Source: Sorghum bicolor (Eukaryota; Streptophyta; Magnoliopsida; Poales; Poaceae). From it: a stretch of DNA of 64,000 nt. The notes under the pieces were generated by a model. It was given only the letters and a program-made list of their open reading frames with translations. It was not told where the DNA came from and ran no database searches. Location of the stretch: contig NC_012871.2 of assembly GCF_000003195.3 (NCBI RefSeq), positions 62,487,802 to 62,551,801 of the forward strand. Direction: 5' to 3'. Below are positions 36,548-48,282 of the stretch, one piece after another. The translations under genes were made by a program, and so were the position numbers. Every line of letters starts with the position of its first letter. The first letter of the stretch is position 1.

Positions 36548-39500
36548 GTCTCGGTTTCCGCTCCCAGTAACGCAAGTAACCAGCGTCCATACGTTCAAGT
36601 CCAAGCAGGTTGAAGGGAGCACCGAAGAAGAAATTGACGTCGTCATTGAGCACGCGACGCAGACCAGACCAGACCGGGAAGATGTCCTGTGCTCTAAGGG
36701 CACCTACAACAAGCTATTTTGGTCAAACTTAAAATCCTTTGACTCTACAAAATTCTTGAAATGTCTTATAATTTAGGAAGAAGGGAGTATAACATTAAAA
36801 ATTAAATTATTTTTTACAAGAAATGTGTCTTGATGGTGTGTTTTGGAACTTGTAGATGTTAGCTAGTTTTTTTTTTCTAAAAAAATATGATTACAGTTAG
36901 ATTGACATATAATTTGTAAAGGAGGAAGTATGGCTTTAGCATGGATAAACATCCTATTAATCACATTTCACATGCATGCTTGGTGGAAGCATTTGGATGT
37001 GATTAATTTGATCCTGTTTTCCTATGATAACTTTATAGGGCCTTTGCATGGTTTGAGCAATCATTCCATCCAAAGAGGTGGTGCATCATGATTCTTTCTT
37101 AAATTTAGTGTGATGACCCCACTCATTCTTATACTAATTGTTAGATTACGATGAATGAAGTGTTGATGAAACAACTCATTTCATTGCACGATCCAAATAA
37201 AAAAAGTGAAGAGTTAATAGATGACGATGGCTACCTTATTCATCAAAACAAATACCTAGATCCGTTACTTTGCAAATTGCTTATAAGTGCCTTAGATTAT
37301 ATATCTGTATAAGTCACTTTTCCTAGCCTTTGAGGGTGTTTATGATTTTTTGCTATAATTAGTTCTAGAAAAAAAATCACATAGATTTTGCGTATTATAA
37401 GTCAAAATTTGTGCCCCTAGACTTTGATGAGAAAAAAAATGTTTCACTTAACAAAAAAAATTCTAGAAATATATTTAATCTATTACATTAAATAAATCTT
37501 ATTAAAACATAATATAATAAGTCATATTACAAAGGACATTATTAAAACAATCAGTTTTAAAATACTCTATTCTTTTAGGAACTATGGCTTGTGCACTATT
37601 TATCCTAAAATATATATTTCTATGTGTGTATGTGGACAAATGTTATTTTGGGACGACAGGAATAGATCCAGTTACCCTAACTCCTCACTCCATGATTGTA
37701 GGGAAGCTAGCTTTGTGTTGAACATCCTTTGGTCAAAAAATAACTATTCAACAAAATGTAACTTATAATGGAACCTCGCTCCTTTATCTAAAAAGAAAAT
37801 TCTGATATAAGTTACAAGAAGATACACATGTCAGGAGTTTATCTGTTATATGGGCTTAAAACTATCTTAGGCTCACTGCTACATACTCCCATTCAGGCCC
37901 GTTCGGTCCTGCAGGATTTCACCAGGAATTATTTTATTTGATCAATGTTTATATAAATTTCTAAAGCAATTCCAACAGGATTAATTCCAAGCATTAATTC
38001 TATGCCAAACGAACGAGGCCTCAACTAGTACAAAGGTAGGTCGTTTTAAAGTTCTACTCGTTTTTTTCCCTAAAAGAACAGGATAATTAATATATATAAA
38101 AAGTTACTATAGAAAATAGTTTCATTTAGAACATCATTGGTTCACAAAAAACTATAACTAAAAATAAAACATCATTCATTTGCAAATATTACAAGTCAGA
38201 GTTCATGTTGGAGGCCATGCCTACATTCATACTCTGGGAAATTTTCAACATTTTATTGCTTTTCTATATTGTGAAGTTAGGCCCCAGTAGCTTTTGCCTT
38301 TGATATTGCAGGTCCCCAGTAGCTAGTACTACACGTTGGCCGGCTGGAGTGCTGGAGTGTCTGCGCTGCGAAAAATTCGCCATCCTGCTGTGCCGTCCGG
38401 TCCAAAGTCCAAGATCCAACAGTCAACAGAGGACCGGATCAATACGCTTGTTTGGGTACTGTACTACTCTGTACTCTCACCTCACTATTGTGATTGGCAA
38501 CAGCAACAGTAGTTGAATGCGAATGTGGAGACGTAGACTTCTGTGCGTGGAAACGTAGGAGTAGACTCCTTCTGTCACCAACATGGAGCTAGTGAATGCG
38601 AACATAATACTCCCATACGTAGGCAGAGCTTGTAGCCAAACTGTTCACCTAATATGCTGCTCGTACATTATGTCAGCCTCATTAATTTATCGCTGGTGTA
38701 TATTTCCGGGAAAACATCGAACCAAGTCGTCAATCGAACACAACCAACTGTGAAAAAAAAATGCGCGCTTGGCGTGTGTGGTTGATTTAAAGATTATTTG
38801 GTGCTACTAGCTATAGATCGTCGTCCATATTTAAGAACGTCGAGTAGATTTTTTTCTCTAAAGAAAGGGTACCGAGCATCTAGCATTCTGATCTCTTGGT
38901 GTAGACTAGGAGTAGTGGTAGGACTGAACTGCTCGCTTAAACTTATAAACACTATTTTTTAATTATAAAATAATATTTTTCTCTCATAACAAATCAATAT
39001 GAGCCTATTTTTTTAGCTAGCCAAACGAAAACTGTTGCTGCACACGCTCAAACACTCCTATATGAAGCCTTGAAGAAAAATATCCTATGTTTTCAATGAA
39101 GGGACACTAATTATAGTATTCTAAAATGCAAATGTATTTATAGGGATGATGAAAGAAAAAAATCCCTTTTATGGAGCCTGTTTTCGAGTTTTTGCCATAT
39201 TTTAGGATAGACTAAAGAAAATATTAATATAAAAAATGTAAATCCTCTATAATACATACTTACATAATAAATCAATATATCTAGAAAAATAAAAAAATCT
39301 TACAATTTAGATTTAGAAGTACCTGCGGAATACTGATAGGTGGTATACTACATATCGGTGTCTCGTTAGTAAACCGATATCGATGTGTTTTTTATGGTCA
39401 TATGGTTTTGTTTTCCGTTATGCCTTATTAATTAGGTCTTGGCAATATTGATGCCATATTTGATTTTGTTTTTCAGGAAAAAACCATTTTAAACTTTGGA

Positions 39501-41127
39501 CCTATATATTCCGATTGTTTCGGACCGATCGAGTTCATGCATCCCTATCGTATGCTAATATGTTAGATGTAGCTAAGAATCGAACTTAGACCCGCTACTT
39601 TATTGTTGATCAAGATATGCACACATCACCATTATATATGATTAACCATGCATAGGAGTACACGCTATGAACAGTAAATAAAGAATTTGAACTGTATAAC
39701 CAGTGAACACGAAGAATTCTATCACACGTTACCACTGTCCTATTCAATGACAAAGATTGTTTGTGTAGCATTAAATGACACAAAGATGCATGCATAGATG
39801 ACGTTCTAAGATTATTAGTTCATGATGACGATGATATGTGAACCACTGAACCTGCAGGACGGCAAGCGTTTGTTTTCCATCAAAGTCTGAAGATGTCAAG
39901 GACTAGTCTAGTGTATTCAAACGAATGAAGTTAGGTCCAAACTAGCTACTTATTTCTGTATCATTTCATCGTTCATCGTACTGCATGCTCTCGATCACAG
40001 GTCGCAAAACGAATTAATAAGCAGAGGGTCCGTGTATGAAAGCGGATTAGGTTTTGTAGATGCCGCCATGATGTTGATCAACGTGACCGCAGAGCCGAGC
40101 CCTCTGGTCGTGGTTTCTTTCATCATCCTATTCTCAGTCGAAATCATCAGTAAATTAAAGTGGAGTACTGGCGCACTGCAGTACTGAACTATTGATCGAT
40201 TTCACATGCACGCGACAGCTTAGTTAGTACTACTAGCTAGTACACACTGCATTGTTGATTGGGCGGAGAGTGTTGTGTTGGGGACGCAAATAGTACGTTT
40301 CAAATTCTTTCAAATACGTAGTACACAGCAGCTTGTTGAGATCACTGTATATATCTTTTTTATTTTGGTTAATTAAGTATACTCGTGACACATACTGTAC
40401 TGATGGTTCAATTCATCTCTTTGCATTGGGTCCGCCAGTGAAGTAGGCTACCCGGCTTGAGATACTCGTGGTGCCGACTACCTTGCTGTAGTTTCAAGGA
40501 CCAGAGGTGCGTATCAATTGCGACTTTTCGTAAATAAACGCACCACGGCAGATCCAGCTAGTCCCCCGCATAGAGATTGGACAGAGAACTGATGACAGAA
40601 AATCACAGTGCTGCAATATCTACAGAAATTCCCGACGATGGATTGCAGGCCCGCTGTAACACGCGAGAAATTTTGAAGTGATTCTAGAGAGAATGAATTC
40701 TTCCGAATGCTTCCAAGTTCAGTCGAGTCTATTCAAGGGGCAGGCGCGTCTCTTCCGTTGGCTGTTCGCTGCAGATTTCTAGTAGCGTGATTTACATGCA
40801 TGCATGCATATATTAAAGAAATAACATGCTAGAAGACACCGTTAAGAAGTCGGTCTAACGTCTAATTTATTGGCTCCATTATTTATTATACTCAAGCTTT
40901 CATTCCACGTATATAGGTGGCTATACATATCCAGACACGTCACACACGTCTCGCCACTGGCTCGTTTTTTGTGTTCCTGGCCGTGCAATATCATGTGCAT
41001 CAATATGTATATACTTGCATAGGAAACGTAAGATAAATAAATATAAAAAGGAAGAGATGAATATATACATAGGAAGATGCACAACAATCTTGATTTGCAC
41101 GTGGGTCCAAACTTGTACGAAGAATAA

Positions 41128-41368
41128 GGCCTGGTCTAGATGTACACAAAAACCCAAAACTTTACAAGATTTCTCATCACATCGAATTTTACGACACTTA
41201 TATGGAACATTAAATATAGATAAAAAAGATAACTAATTGCACAGCTTACCTATAAATCACAGAGCGAATCTTTTAAGCCTAGTTACTCTATAATTAGATA
41301 ATATTTGTCAAATAAAAACGAAATTGCTACGGTGTCAAAATCTAAAAAGTTTTGAATCTAAACAGGCC
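41128..41368. repeat. Tourist-like MITE with TAA target duplication
   Basis: The 241-bp element begins GGCCTGGTCTAGATG and ends ATCTAAACAGGCC, flanked by TAA at 41125-41127 and 41369-41371. Confidence 0.8.
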
Positions 41369-42489
41369 TAATTAAGTCATTCCCAGTGTATCTGTGTGAT
41401 AATGAAAGCATTTATTAGTCAAACTGTGCAGCTAGCTAGCTGTTCCCTAACGAGTCGTTCTCATCATTCCCAGTGTATCCGCGTAAACATTCCTACTATT
41501 TTCATTTAGACTATTGGCTTGTAAACTCGTCCAAAAATCTGAAAAAAAACGGAGGCCATTTTGGAATGCAATAGTTTCACATGAATCATATAAAAATTTC
41601 GCAGAAATCAGTTAATTTTTCAATGAAAAAAGCGGGAACAGAAAAAAAAATCCCATGTTCCAAAGTGAGAATGAATGAAATATGTAAACCATTGTATAGC
41701 TAGGCTGCTAGTCTAATCAATACATTTTTCAAATAATAAATAATATTTGCATTTAGGCTCCTAGACCCGTATTATGGAGAATTAATATAAATTTGTTTCA
41801 TAAATGTGGAAGGATCTCTCACATATGATCGAGGATCCAAGGTTCACATACCTCTTTTATCTCAATCAACTGTCCAGCCGATTGCTATACATTCCCTCTG
41901 ATTCGCTATGTTTTGTTATGTTTATCGATGGCCACTTGATGAGATACGATTCACGGTACATATTTTATCTCAACTAATTTATTTTCATAGACAAGAGGAG
42001 TGTAAGGATCAGACTCCTGAAAGGACTGAGTTAGATCACTTAAAATTATGGCGAAAAACATATACAAGTTCTATACTACTGCGAACTTCGTCACCACCGG
42101 TTTCGCCTCTCGGTGGTGAAAGTGGGTGGTGACGAGGTGGGCTATCACCACTGATTTACACTGGCATGGGAAATGATTGTCTGTTGGTTCACACTTGAGG
42201 ATCTGATGGTGACAATTAAAAAAACAAAAAAAAACACTGGTCGAGCCCATTGGTCTATTTCATCTGCTATCCTCGAAGATTGGAGTCCACTGCCGAGCTT
42301 GGATCCTCGTCGCCCCTGTCAGAAATTGTCATGAGGAATTTTTGGGAGATAGGGTTAGGTTCAACACTTTCCTAGGAATTCTATCTATTTTCTAGAGAAA
42401 CTCCTAGGAAAACAAGACACCCAGGTGCAAATGTGGCTCACCCAACCTCCTTACTTTGATCCATCGCGACATAAACAAGAATTTTCTAG

Positions 42490-43217
42490 GGAAAAAGTCT
42501 ATTCCACCCCCTAACTATGGACTATGGAGGATAGACTACTTAACTCCCTCAACTTTGAAACCGGACGTTTTAGCTTCTAAACTTTTCAAAACCGTTTGAT
42601 AACCTCTCAGACGGTTTTTGACGGTGGTTTTGCTACAATAACCATGGTTTTGCTACAGTGACCGCGGTTTTGTCTTTTCCTTTTTTATTTATTTTAGCTG
42701 AATTTTTAAAAAATCATAGTAAATTATAGAAAAATTATAAAATAAAAAATTCTAATTTTATTAGACTCCAAATGAGTAGATCTACATAGTTAATATATAA
42801 TATGATATACTTTAGTATAAATTTTTTGTTGTAGATTTTACAGAAAAATAATAGATCAAAATTGCCATATTATTTTCTATAAAATCTACAACAAAAATTT
42901 GTAGTAAACTATATAATATTATATATTCGCTATATAGATCTGTTTATGTAGAGTCCAATACAATTATACTTTTATTTTATAGTTTTTCTATGTTTTACTA
43001 TAATTTTTCAAATGTTCAACTGAAATAAATGAAAATGAAAAAAAAACAAACCGTTGTTACTATAGCGAAACCATGGTTACTATAGTGAAACCACTGTCGA
43101 AAACCACCTGATAGGGTTATTTGGATGATTTTGAAAAATTTAGAGGGGAAAACGTTTGGTTTCAAAGTTGAGGGGTTAAGTAGTCAACTCCCATAGTTTG
43201 GGTGGTGAAGTAGACTT
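42490..43217. mobile_element. Mutator-like non-autonomous element
   Basis: A sibling of the element at 3359-4103. The left end reads GGGAAAAAGTCTATTCCACC, and the right end contains the inverse GGTGGTGAAGTAGACTT. The 10-bp word AATTTTCTAG stands on both sides (42480-42489 and 43218-43227). Inside, long subterminal arms repeat GGTTTTTGACGGTGGTTTTG and its inverse. The outermost bases of the right end do not pair perfectly, so the exact terminus may be off by a few bases. There is no coding capacity. Confidence 0.7.
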
Positions 43218-43894
43218 AATTTTCTAGTTTCCTAAGAAAGAAGTGTCCCTACAATTTTACCATCTAACCAAAGAAAAACATATATCTTTTCCTAGGATGT
43301 TTACAAACAGTAAAGAAAGAAATATATTGTAGGGAAATTTATTGATTCTTAGTAGTAGTGAATGGAATGATTAATTATATTGATGTTCTACCGCAGAATG
43401 CGTATGCATATCATAGCAAAATGATATAGCTCAAACTGTGGCATATATATAGTACTGTTTAAACGGTGTATGGTAGGAAAAATACTACGACAACAATATT
43501 TTTATAAACATCTGCAGCCATGGCGATCAGTATCGAAGCCTACATGCATTGTTTCTTTCCGTGCTCGATCGGTCGATCGATCGATCTGCAGCTTCAACAG
43601 CTAGCCAGCAACTTTGACGTGGTAAATAAGAACGTGTGGGACATGCTGCATGTGCTGATGTGCAGCAGCACATGTTTCATTCCTCCACGCTTGGATCTTT
43701 GCGTCGTGCCGTTCGTGCGTCCTTCATTAGTACCCCTACAGTACTCCATTACTACAAAATTCCATTCAACCATGTCATGCAAAAAAAAAAAAGTCAATAG
43801 AATCTCTACACGCCACGCGAGAAAACCGGCCGAGTGCGGACGTACACCAACCCACGCACCCACTACTCGGTGCTAGCTTCTCGACGGTTTAATT

Positions 43895-44164
43895 AGAACA
43901 AGTTTAATAATACAGCTCACTTGCTGGCTGTAAGGTTTCTTGTAGCCTTCTCCTAGCCCACCCATACAATAGTTAGTTATTCACTATTAATACATGGCCC
44001 ACTTGTCCCTCTCACAAAGTTTCTTGATTTCTGTGTCTAAGCTTTCTTGGTTTCTGTGCCTAGGCTGGCTGTAAGCTTACAGCCCGCTTCTCCTCTCTCT
44101 CCTCCCTTCTCTCCTCCACTTCAGCATTTAGCCAGCTTACAGCCCACTATAATACTTGCTCTTA
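43895..44164. repeat. MITE with short terminal inverted repeats
   Basis: Begins AGAACAAGTTTAATAAT and ends ATAATACTTGCTCTTA. Subterminal blocks GGCTGTAAG and CTTACAGCC occur in inverted pairs, and the middle contains AATACATGGCCCACTTGTC. The layout is that of a common grass MITE. The family name is not assigned. Confidence 0.6.
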
Positions 44165-44367
44165 GGAGTTGTTCGGTTCTCCGGTAATGAACCTAGTAAC
44201 CATTACAGTACAGCTCATAAAAGGTTATATAAATTAACCAATATCATTCTGACTGAGAATCATTTATCATTTGTGTTTCTGAACAACGGGTCCTTAGAGC
44301 ACTCTCAATGCTAAGTGTACGTTCCTGAACATCGGGTTAAGCACTCCCAATGCTATAAACTACATGT

Positions 44368-44371
<4 letters not shown>

Positions 44372-44405
<34 letters not shown>
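44372..44405 (+). repeat. (AT)n microsatellite
   Basis: About 17 AT units without interruption in AT-rich spacer. Confidence 0.9.
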
Positions 44406-44408
<3 letters not shown>

Positions 44409-44721
44409 TTAATGGATAGTTTCTATAGAATAATTTTTATCCAATCACATTTATTCTCTTTTTATTCTCAACCAATTATATCACTTCATGTCTTGGATCT
44501 CGTGTAGATATGGTTTTAAATTTAAACTCAATTTTTATGATTTTTTGCTCTTTCTTCAATAACTATCTTGACACATTAGTAAAATGCTTAAGTGATGCTA
44601 CAATTAATATCTCTAATTAATATCTATAAACTATGATATATATAGGGTGGGCAAGGCGGTTTATATAAATTTCTTTCAAATTTTATACTTCTATAAAGTT
44701 AAACCCCACTATCTTTTTTTT

Positions 44722-45102
44722 CAACATACAAGCTGTTTAACTAAGCAATCACTATTATATAATTAAAAATCTACTAGCCTATACAATTGTAATGTCGACG
44801 TCAGCAAGTCAATGTACGTATGGACACGGGTTTTCTGCCCTCAAGGGCACATGTCACTCTCTCACCCATTGGATTCGCATTAAAAAGTGTGCAAACACAC
44901 ATCTCAAGCATTGAGATATGTGTTTACACATTTCTCAATGCAAATCCAATTGGTGGAAGAGTGGGAGCATGTGCCCTTGAGGGCAGAAAAACTTTACCGT
45001 CAATATATTTCTCTCAACATGTAAGTTGTCCAACTAAGCAATGCACTATCACACACAACTAAAATCCACTAGCCATACAATTGTAATATCCACATCAGCA
45101 AG
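44722..45102. repeat. Direct repeats flanking a 160-bp hairpin
   Basis: Two direct copies of an 87-88 bp block lie at 44722-44808 and 45015-45102. Both start CAACAT and end CAGCAAG, and both contain ACAATTGTAAT. They flank a near-perfect hairpin at 44831-44990. Its left arm starts TTTTCTGCCCTCAAGGGCAC and its right arm ends with the exact inverse. The arms are about 75 bp, and the loop is about 10 bases around 44910. The copies differ at roughly a quarter of positions. This may be a duplicated segment invaded by a foldback element, or one composite element. Confidence 0.7.
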
Positions 45103-45788
45103 ACACATAAGTATTTTGTTTATCCATGTTATCATGCCACGTAATCCACTATATTTCCACATCAACACGGGGGTATTCTCCTAATTTCTAAGAATTGAAC
45201 TATACCATATTTTTTTATAGTCTAAGGAAGCTTTATTAAAAATAGACAATACACATAACCAAAAATAAAAATAGAAATAAATAATGAGATTTGGTCTGCT
45301 CTAATGGCAGGGACAAATTTAGAAGAGGAGAGAGAGAGAGAGAGAGAGAGAGGAGGATGAGCCCCAGCCCTTCTACATTTCTACGCTGAGTGCGCCACTA
45401 TCTTTTTTCTGACTTTGAGCCCGTATTTCATTAAGAGGAAGATATGCAAAACAATACAAAAGTGAGGCATGAACGAAAGGCGAGACACACCGTCATTCAC
45501 TGTCGGCGTAGCCTAGCTACTGGAGTCAACAATTTCTTATTACATAGATGACAAAATCTGTGACCAAATAGAACATACAACAAACAAGGTCTTATAGCCG
45601 GCTTGAACCCACAGTTCGCCTTCTGTAACGACTCACGACTGCAAGGAACAGCTCGTGGACACTAGATGTTGAACCGTGGAAGGTTGTGTTGTTTCTTTCT
45701 TTCTAGAGGTTCCAAGAGGCAAGCAACAACACCGAGTCAAACATTGTCCTGACTTCGGCCTGAAACTGTATCCTCTGCCGAAGCCACT

Positions 45789-46069
45789 TGTAACACCCGA
45801 CCCAGGGCTTAATAGGATTAATAGGAGACTCATACAAACAAGTTGCAACTTCTTTTCTGGAAGCTCATCTTGAAAGAACTCTAAAGTTAAGCGTGTTTGG
45901 CCTAGAGCAATTTAGGGATGGGTGACCGACCGGGAAGTACTTCCCGGGTGCGCGCGAGTGAGGACAAAGTGTGCAGAAAAGACGAAGTGTTGGTCTGTGG
46001 GGACTGACTATATCCTAGAAAAGCTACCAGATGTAAGCGGGCCCGGCCTCGTGGAGGCGGGACGTTACA
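45789..46069 (+). repeat. Cassandra 5' LTR
   Basis: 281 bp with TG...CA ends. It contains the 5S-like segment at about 45865-45950 and is 96% identical to the 3' LTR. Confidence 0.93.
45865..45950 (+). ncRNA. 5S-rRNA-derived segment in Cassandra 5' LTR
   Basis: CTAAAGTTAAGCGTGTTTGG and GGGATGGGTGACC match the middle and 3' portion of plant 5S rRNA, including the region of the internal Pol III promoter (box A and C-box). It is a promoter-like relic within the LTR and not a genuine 5S gene, because the 5' third of 5S is missing or unrecognisable. Confidence 0.85.
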
Positions 46070-46072
46070 GAA

Positions 46073-46085
46073 TGGTATTGGAGCC
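46073..46085 (+). other. Cassandra primer binding site
   Basis: TGGTATTGGAGCC lies 3 bases after LTR1. It resembles the initiator-Met tRNA complement (TGGTATCAGAGC), with two changes in the middle. Confidence 0.8.
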
Positions 46086-46260
46086 GACTCTTGCGGTTTC
46101 ACGGGCGCGTGTGTCGCAGCTGCGCAGACATGGTGTGCATGGCTGGTGTGGACCCAGAGTGGTCACACAGCATGACACATACGCTGGCACTGGATGCACG
46201 GACGTGGCCAAGAGGGGACGTTCCTGGCTTGGGGTTGATCGACGAGGACGTCGATCTCTT

Positions 46261-46273
46261 AAGGGGGTGAGGA
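46261..46273 (+). other. Cassandra polypurine tract
   Basis: AAGGGGGTGAGGA lies immediately before the 3' LTR, the expected place for plus-strand priming. A single T interrupts the purines. Confidence 0.7.
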
Positions 46274-46554
46274 TGTAACACCCGACCCAGGGCTTAATAG
46301 GATTAATAGGAGACTCATACAAACAAGTTACAACTTTTTTTCCAGAAGCCCATCTTGAAAGAACTCTAAAGTTAAGCGTGCTTGGCCTAGAGCAATTTAG
46401 GGATGGGTGACCGACCGGAAAGTACTTCCCGGGTGCGCGCGAGTGAGGACAAAGTGTGCAGAAAAGACGAAGTGTTGATCTGTGGGGACTGACTATATCC
46501 TAGAAAAACTACCAGATGCAAGCGGGCCCGGCCTCGTGGAGGCGGGACGTTACA
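46274..46554 (+). repeat. Cassandra 3' LTR
   Basis: 281 bp with TG...CA ends, including a second 5S-like segment at about 46350-46435. Followed directly by the CCACT target duplication. Confidence 0.93.
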
Positions 46555-47184
46555 CCACTAGTCCACAATTTCATCATCATGTTGTGGCAAGAGGGATTTT
46601 GTCTTGCAAAATACACATTCTAAGAAGAGGTGTGAGGCTGTTTCTAGTTCCTGGCTATATAGGATGCAGTCGTCGTGGTCCTGGAGGCCATGCCGCTTCT
46701 GTCGTTCCGCTGTCCAAAGGCGTTGATGAAGAGCCAACCAAAAGAAAAATTTAACCTTTTCTGGAGCCTTTGCCTTTCCATAGCTCTACAGCACCTGGCA
46801 ACAAAGTAGCACTAGCAAAGAAGGCACGATATGTCGATGAAGCTGGATATTTTCCATCCGTGGACCACTTCCAAACAAAGCGACAGGACTGAAGAGGGTC
46901 CAACGTGATGTTGCCGAGCAGCCTCCAAACTGGCAAGTACTGATATAGCACCTGCGTGGTGGGAGCGCCCACGATGTCACGAGCCCACCGGTTGTGTAGT
47001 AAACCCTCCTTCAACGTTCCCTTCTTACCAGCTCCTGAAGATCGCAGCAAACAGGTTGAGGGTGTAGAGGCATAGTTTGTCAACATTATGCCAACAGTCA
47101 GTCCATAGCAACGGGCGTGATTGCTTTGCTTGCTTAGATGAAGCCTAACTAGGCCACTAGGATGCCCAAAACTTTGATCTGAAT

Positions 47185-48282
47185 ATGGCCCCACCGGTTC
47201 TTGAGCAAGACTTGAACGCTCTCCCTCTGCTAGAGGACCCACAAGAAGTCCTTATTCATCCTGTTGGACAGAACCAAGCAGAGGAGCAGCTGCACTTTAT
47301 CCCCCAGCCGTTTGTTCAACCTGATCCTGAGAACCTGGAGGGGGTTGCCGATAACATTAACCCCTTGCTTGATGTTCAGCTACCTGTTCTACAAGTCCCA
47401 GGAGAAAACTTCCTCCACCTTGAAATTCCAGAAGAAGATTTGATGAACTTGGAAGAAGGCAATCAGGGTGTAATGGAAATAGATGAGCCAAACCCACCTC
47501 ACTTGCCACAGGGTCAGGATCAGAACATGGAAGAAGAGGTTCCCTTCTTTCAGAACAACTTACAGATAGGAATGGTCAGGACCTACTTTGCTGAACCCTC
47601 TGGTCTCCCCAAGCAGAACCCCTACTGGTTCGCCCCAGTTTCAAATGAGAAGGACTCTCTCAAGGAGAAAGCAGTGGTCAAGTTACCCACCCAGTGGCTG
47701 GACTTCTTTCAGTCTCTTCTTCTGACCCCAGCCCAAAACAATTGGGCCAGAAAGCTGCCCGGGACCAACTTTCCCAATTTGCTGCAGGGAGAAACGGACT
47801 GGATCACTACAATCTCTGTCACTTGCAAACCCTCCCCTGACAAAGCCTGTGCCCTCCTGGACTCTGAACTGTCAGGGCCCAAAGAATTGGAAAATGCTGT
47901 ACAAGATGAGGAGTTAGAAGAGGTTGAGGAAATATCACCTATCAGAAAGAAATCCAGGAAAGGAAAGAGTGAGACTCCAATCGTTGACTCTCTTGTGCGA
48001 CGCAGTACTAGAGTTAGAACCAGCTGTAATGGATTCAAAACTCCAAACTGCAAATCTAAGAACTGTTTGGGCTGCTCCTCCGAAATACCAACTCTATCCC
48101 CGGCAACTTTGAGGAAAATTGGAATGTCCATGTGTGACCTGAGTGAGGAACAGCTTGGTGAAGCTATGCTGATGGGTAAGAAGAATCTAGACCCCATTGG
48201 GAAGAAGATAAAGAAGAACAAGGAGGAGAAAAAAAAGAAGAAGAAGAAGGATGACAAGGAGGACAATGAAGACAAAAACTAA
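47185..48282 (+). CDS. LINE ORF1 protein
   Basis: 365 codons, ATG to TAA, just before the endonuclease/RT frame. The N-terminal half is acidic and Pro/Leu-rich (MAPPVLEQDLNALPLLEDPQ). The C-terminal part has RRSTRVRTSCNGFKTPNCKS and a Cys-containing motif NCLGCSSEIP, then TLRKIGMSMCDLSEEQLGEA, and ends in a strongly Lys-rich tail. LINE ORF1 proteins usually bind the element RNA. No complete CCHC knuckle or RRM is visible here. The phrase before the ATG (FDLN) also reads in frame, so the frame may begin upstream and the copy may be 5'-truncated. Assignment rests mainly on position and the basic tail. Confidence 0.65.
   Translation: MAPPVLEQDLNALPLLEDPQEVLIHPVGQNQAEEQLHFIPQPFVQPDPENLEGVADNINPLLDVQLPVLQVPGENFLHLEIPEEDLMNLEEGNQGVMEIDEPNPPHLPQGQDQNMEEEVPFFQNNLQIGMVRTYFAEPSGLPKQNPYWFAPVSNEKDSLKEKAVVKLPTQWLDFFQSLLLTPAQNNWARKLPGTNFPNLLQGETDWITTISVTCKPSPDKACALLDSELSGPKELENAVQDEELEEVEEISPIRKKSRKGKSETPIVDSLVRRSTRVRTSCNGFKTPNCKSKNCLGCSSEIPTLSPATLRKIGMSMCDLSEEQLGEAMLMGKKNLDPIGKKIKKNKEEKKKKKKKDDKEDNEDKN

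Larger units (their letters stand above)
35848..45364. other. Long gene-free spacer
   Basis: Nearly 10 kb of mostly AT-rich DNA with stops in all frames. I recognise no host gene. Contents are a tandem duplication at 36413-36547, a possible Stowaway-like end near 36720-36790 and a degenerate foldback near 38931-39040. A Tourist-like MITE (41128-41368), a Mutator-like element (42490-43217), a MITE at 43895-44164, an (AT)n tract (44372-44405), a hairpin with flanking direct repeats (44722-45102) and a GA-rich run (45328-45352) follow. The stretch from about 36800 to 41100 shows nothing further that I can support. Confidence 0.6.
45789..46554 (+). mobile_element. Cassandra TRIM retrotransposon, structurally complete
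   Basis: A 766-bp terminal-repeat retrotransposon in miniature. It has two 281-bp direct LTRs, each beginning TGTAACACCCGACCC and ending GGGACGTTACA, around 204 bp of internal DNA. The 5-bp target duplication CCACT is perfect (45784-45788 and 46555-46559). The LTRs contain a 5S-rRNA-like segment, which defines Cassandra. A primer site like the initiator-Met tRNA complement follows LTR1, and a polypurine stretch precedes LTR2. There is no protein-coding capacity, so movement must use proteins from other elements. The two LTRs differ at 10 positions, all transitions. Confidence 0.93.
45370..47165 (-). pseudogene. Decayed LINE (non-LTR retrotransposon) 3' part, split by Cassandra
   Basis: Minus-strand remnants of a plant L1-type LINE ORF2 C-terminal region. 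Between 47130 and 46750 it reads GLLHNRWARDIVGAPTTQVL and later FVWKWSTDGKYPASSTYRAFF, the usual run-up to the zinc-binding (zf-RVT) domain. After a frame change, RHGLQDHDDCILYSQELETA can be read at about 46710-46650, with one expected Cys changed to Tyr. The continuation beyond 45788 is very degenerate. Several frames and stops show it is dead. A Cassandra TRIM interrupts it at 45789-46554. The left and right limits are estimates. Confidence 0.7.

Noticed and set aside
44722..45102. A terminal-repeat retrotransposon with 88-bp LTRs
   Set aside because: The direct repeats lack clear TG...CA ends, a primer site, a purine tract or a target duplication, and diverge too much.
45865..45950. A true 5S rRNA gene
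   Set aside because: Only the middle and 3' part resembles 5S, and it lies inside paired LTRs of a TRIM with target duplication. It is a Cassandra feature and not a ribosomal locus.
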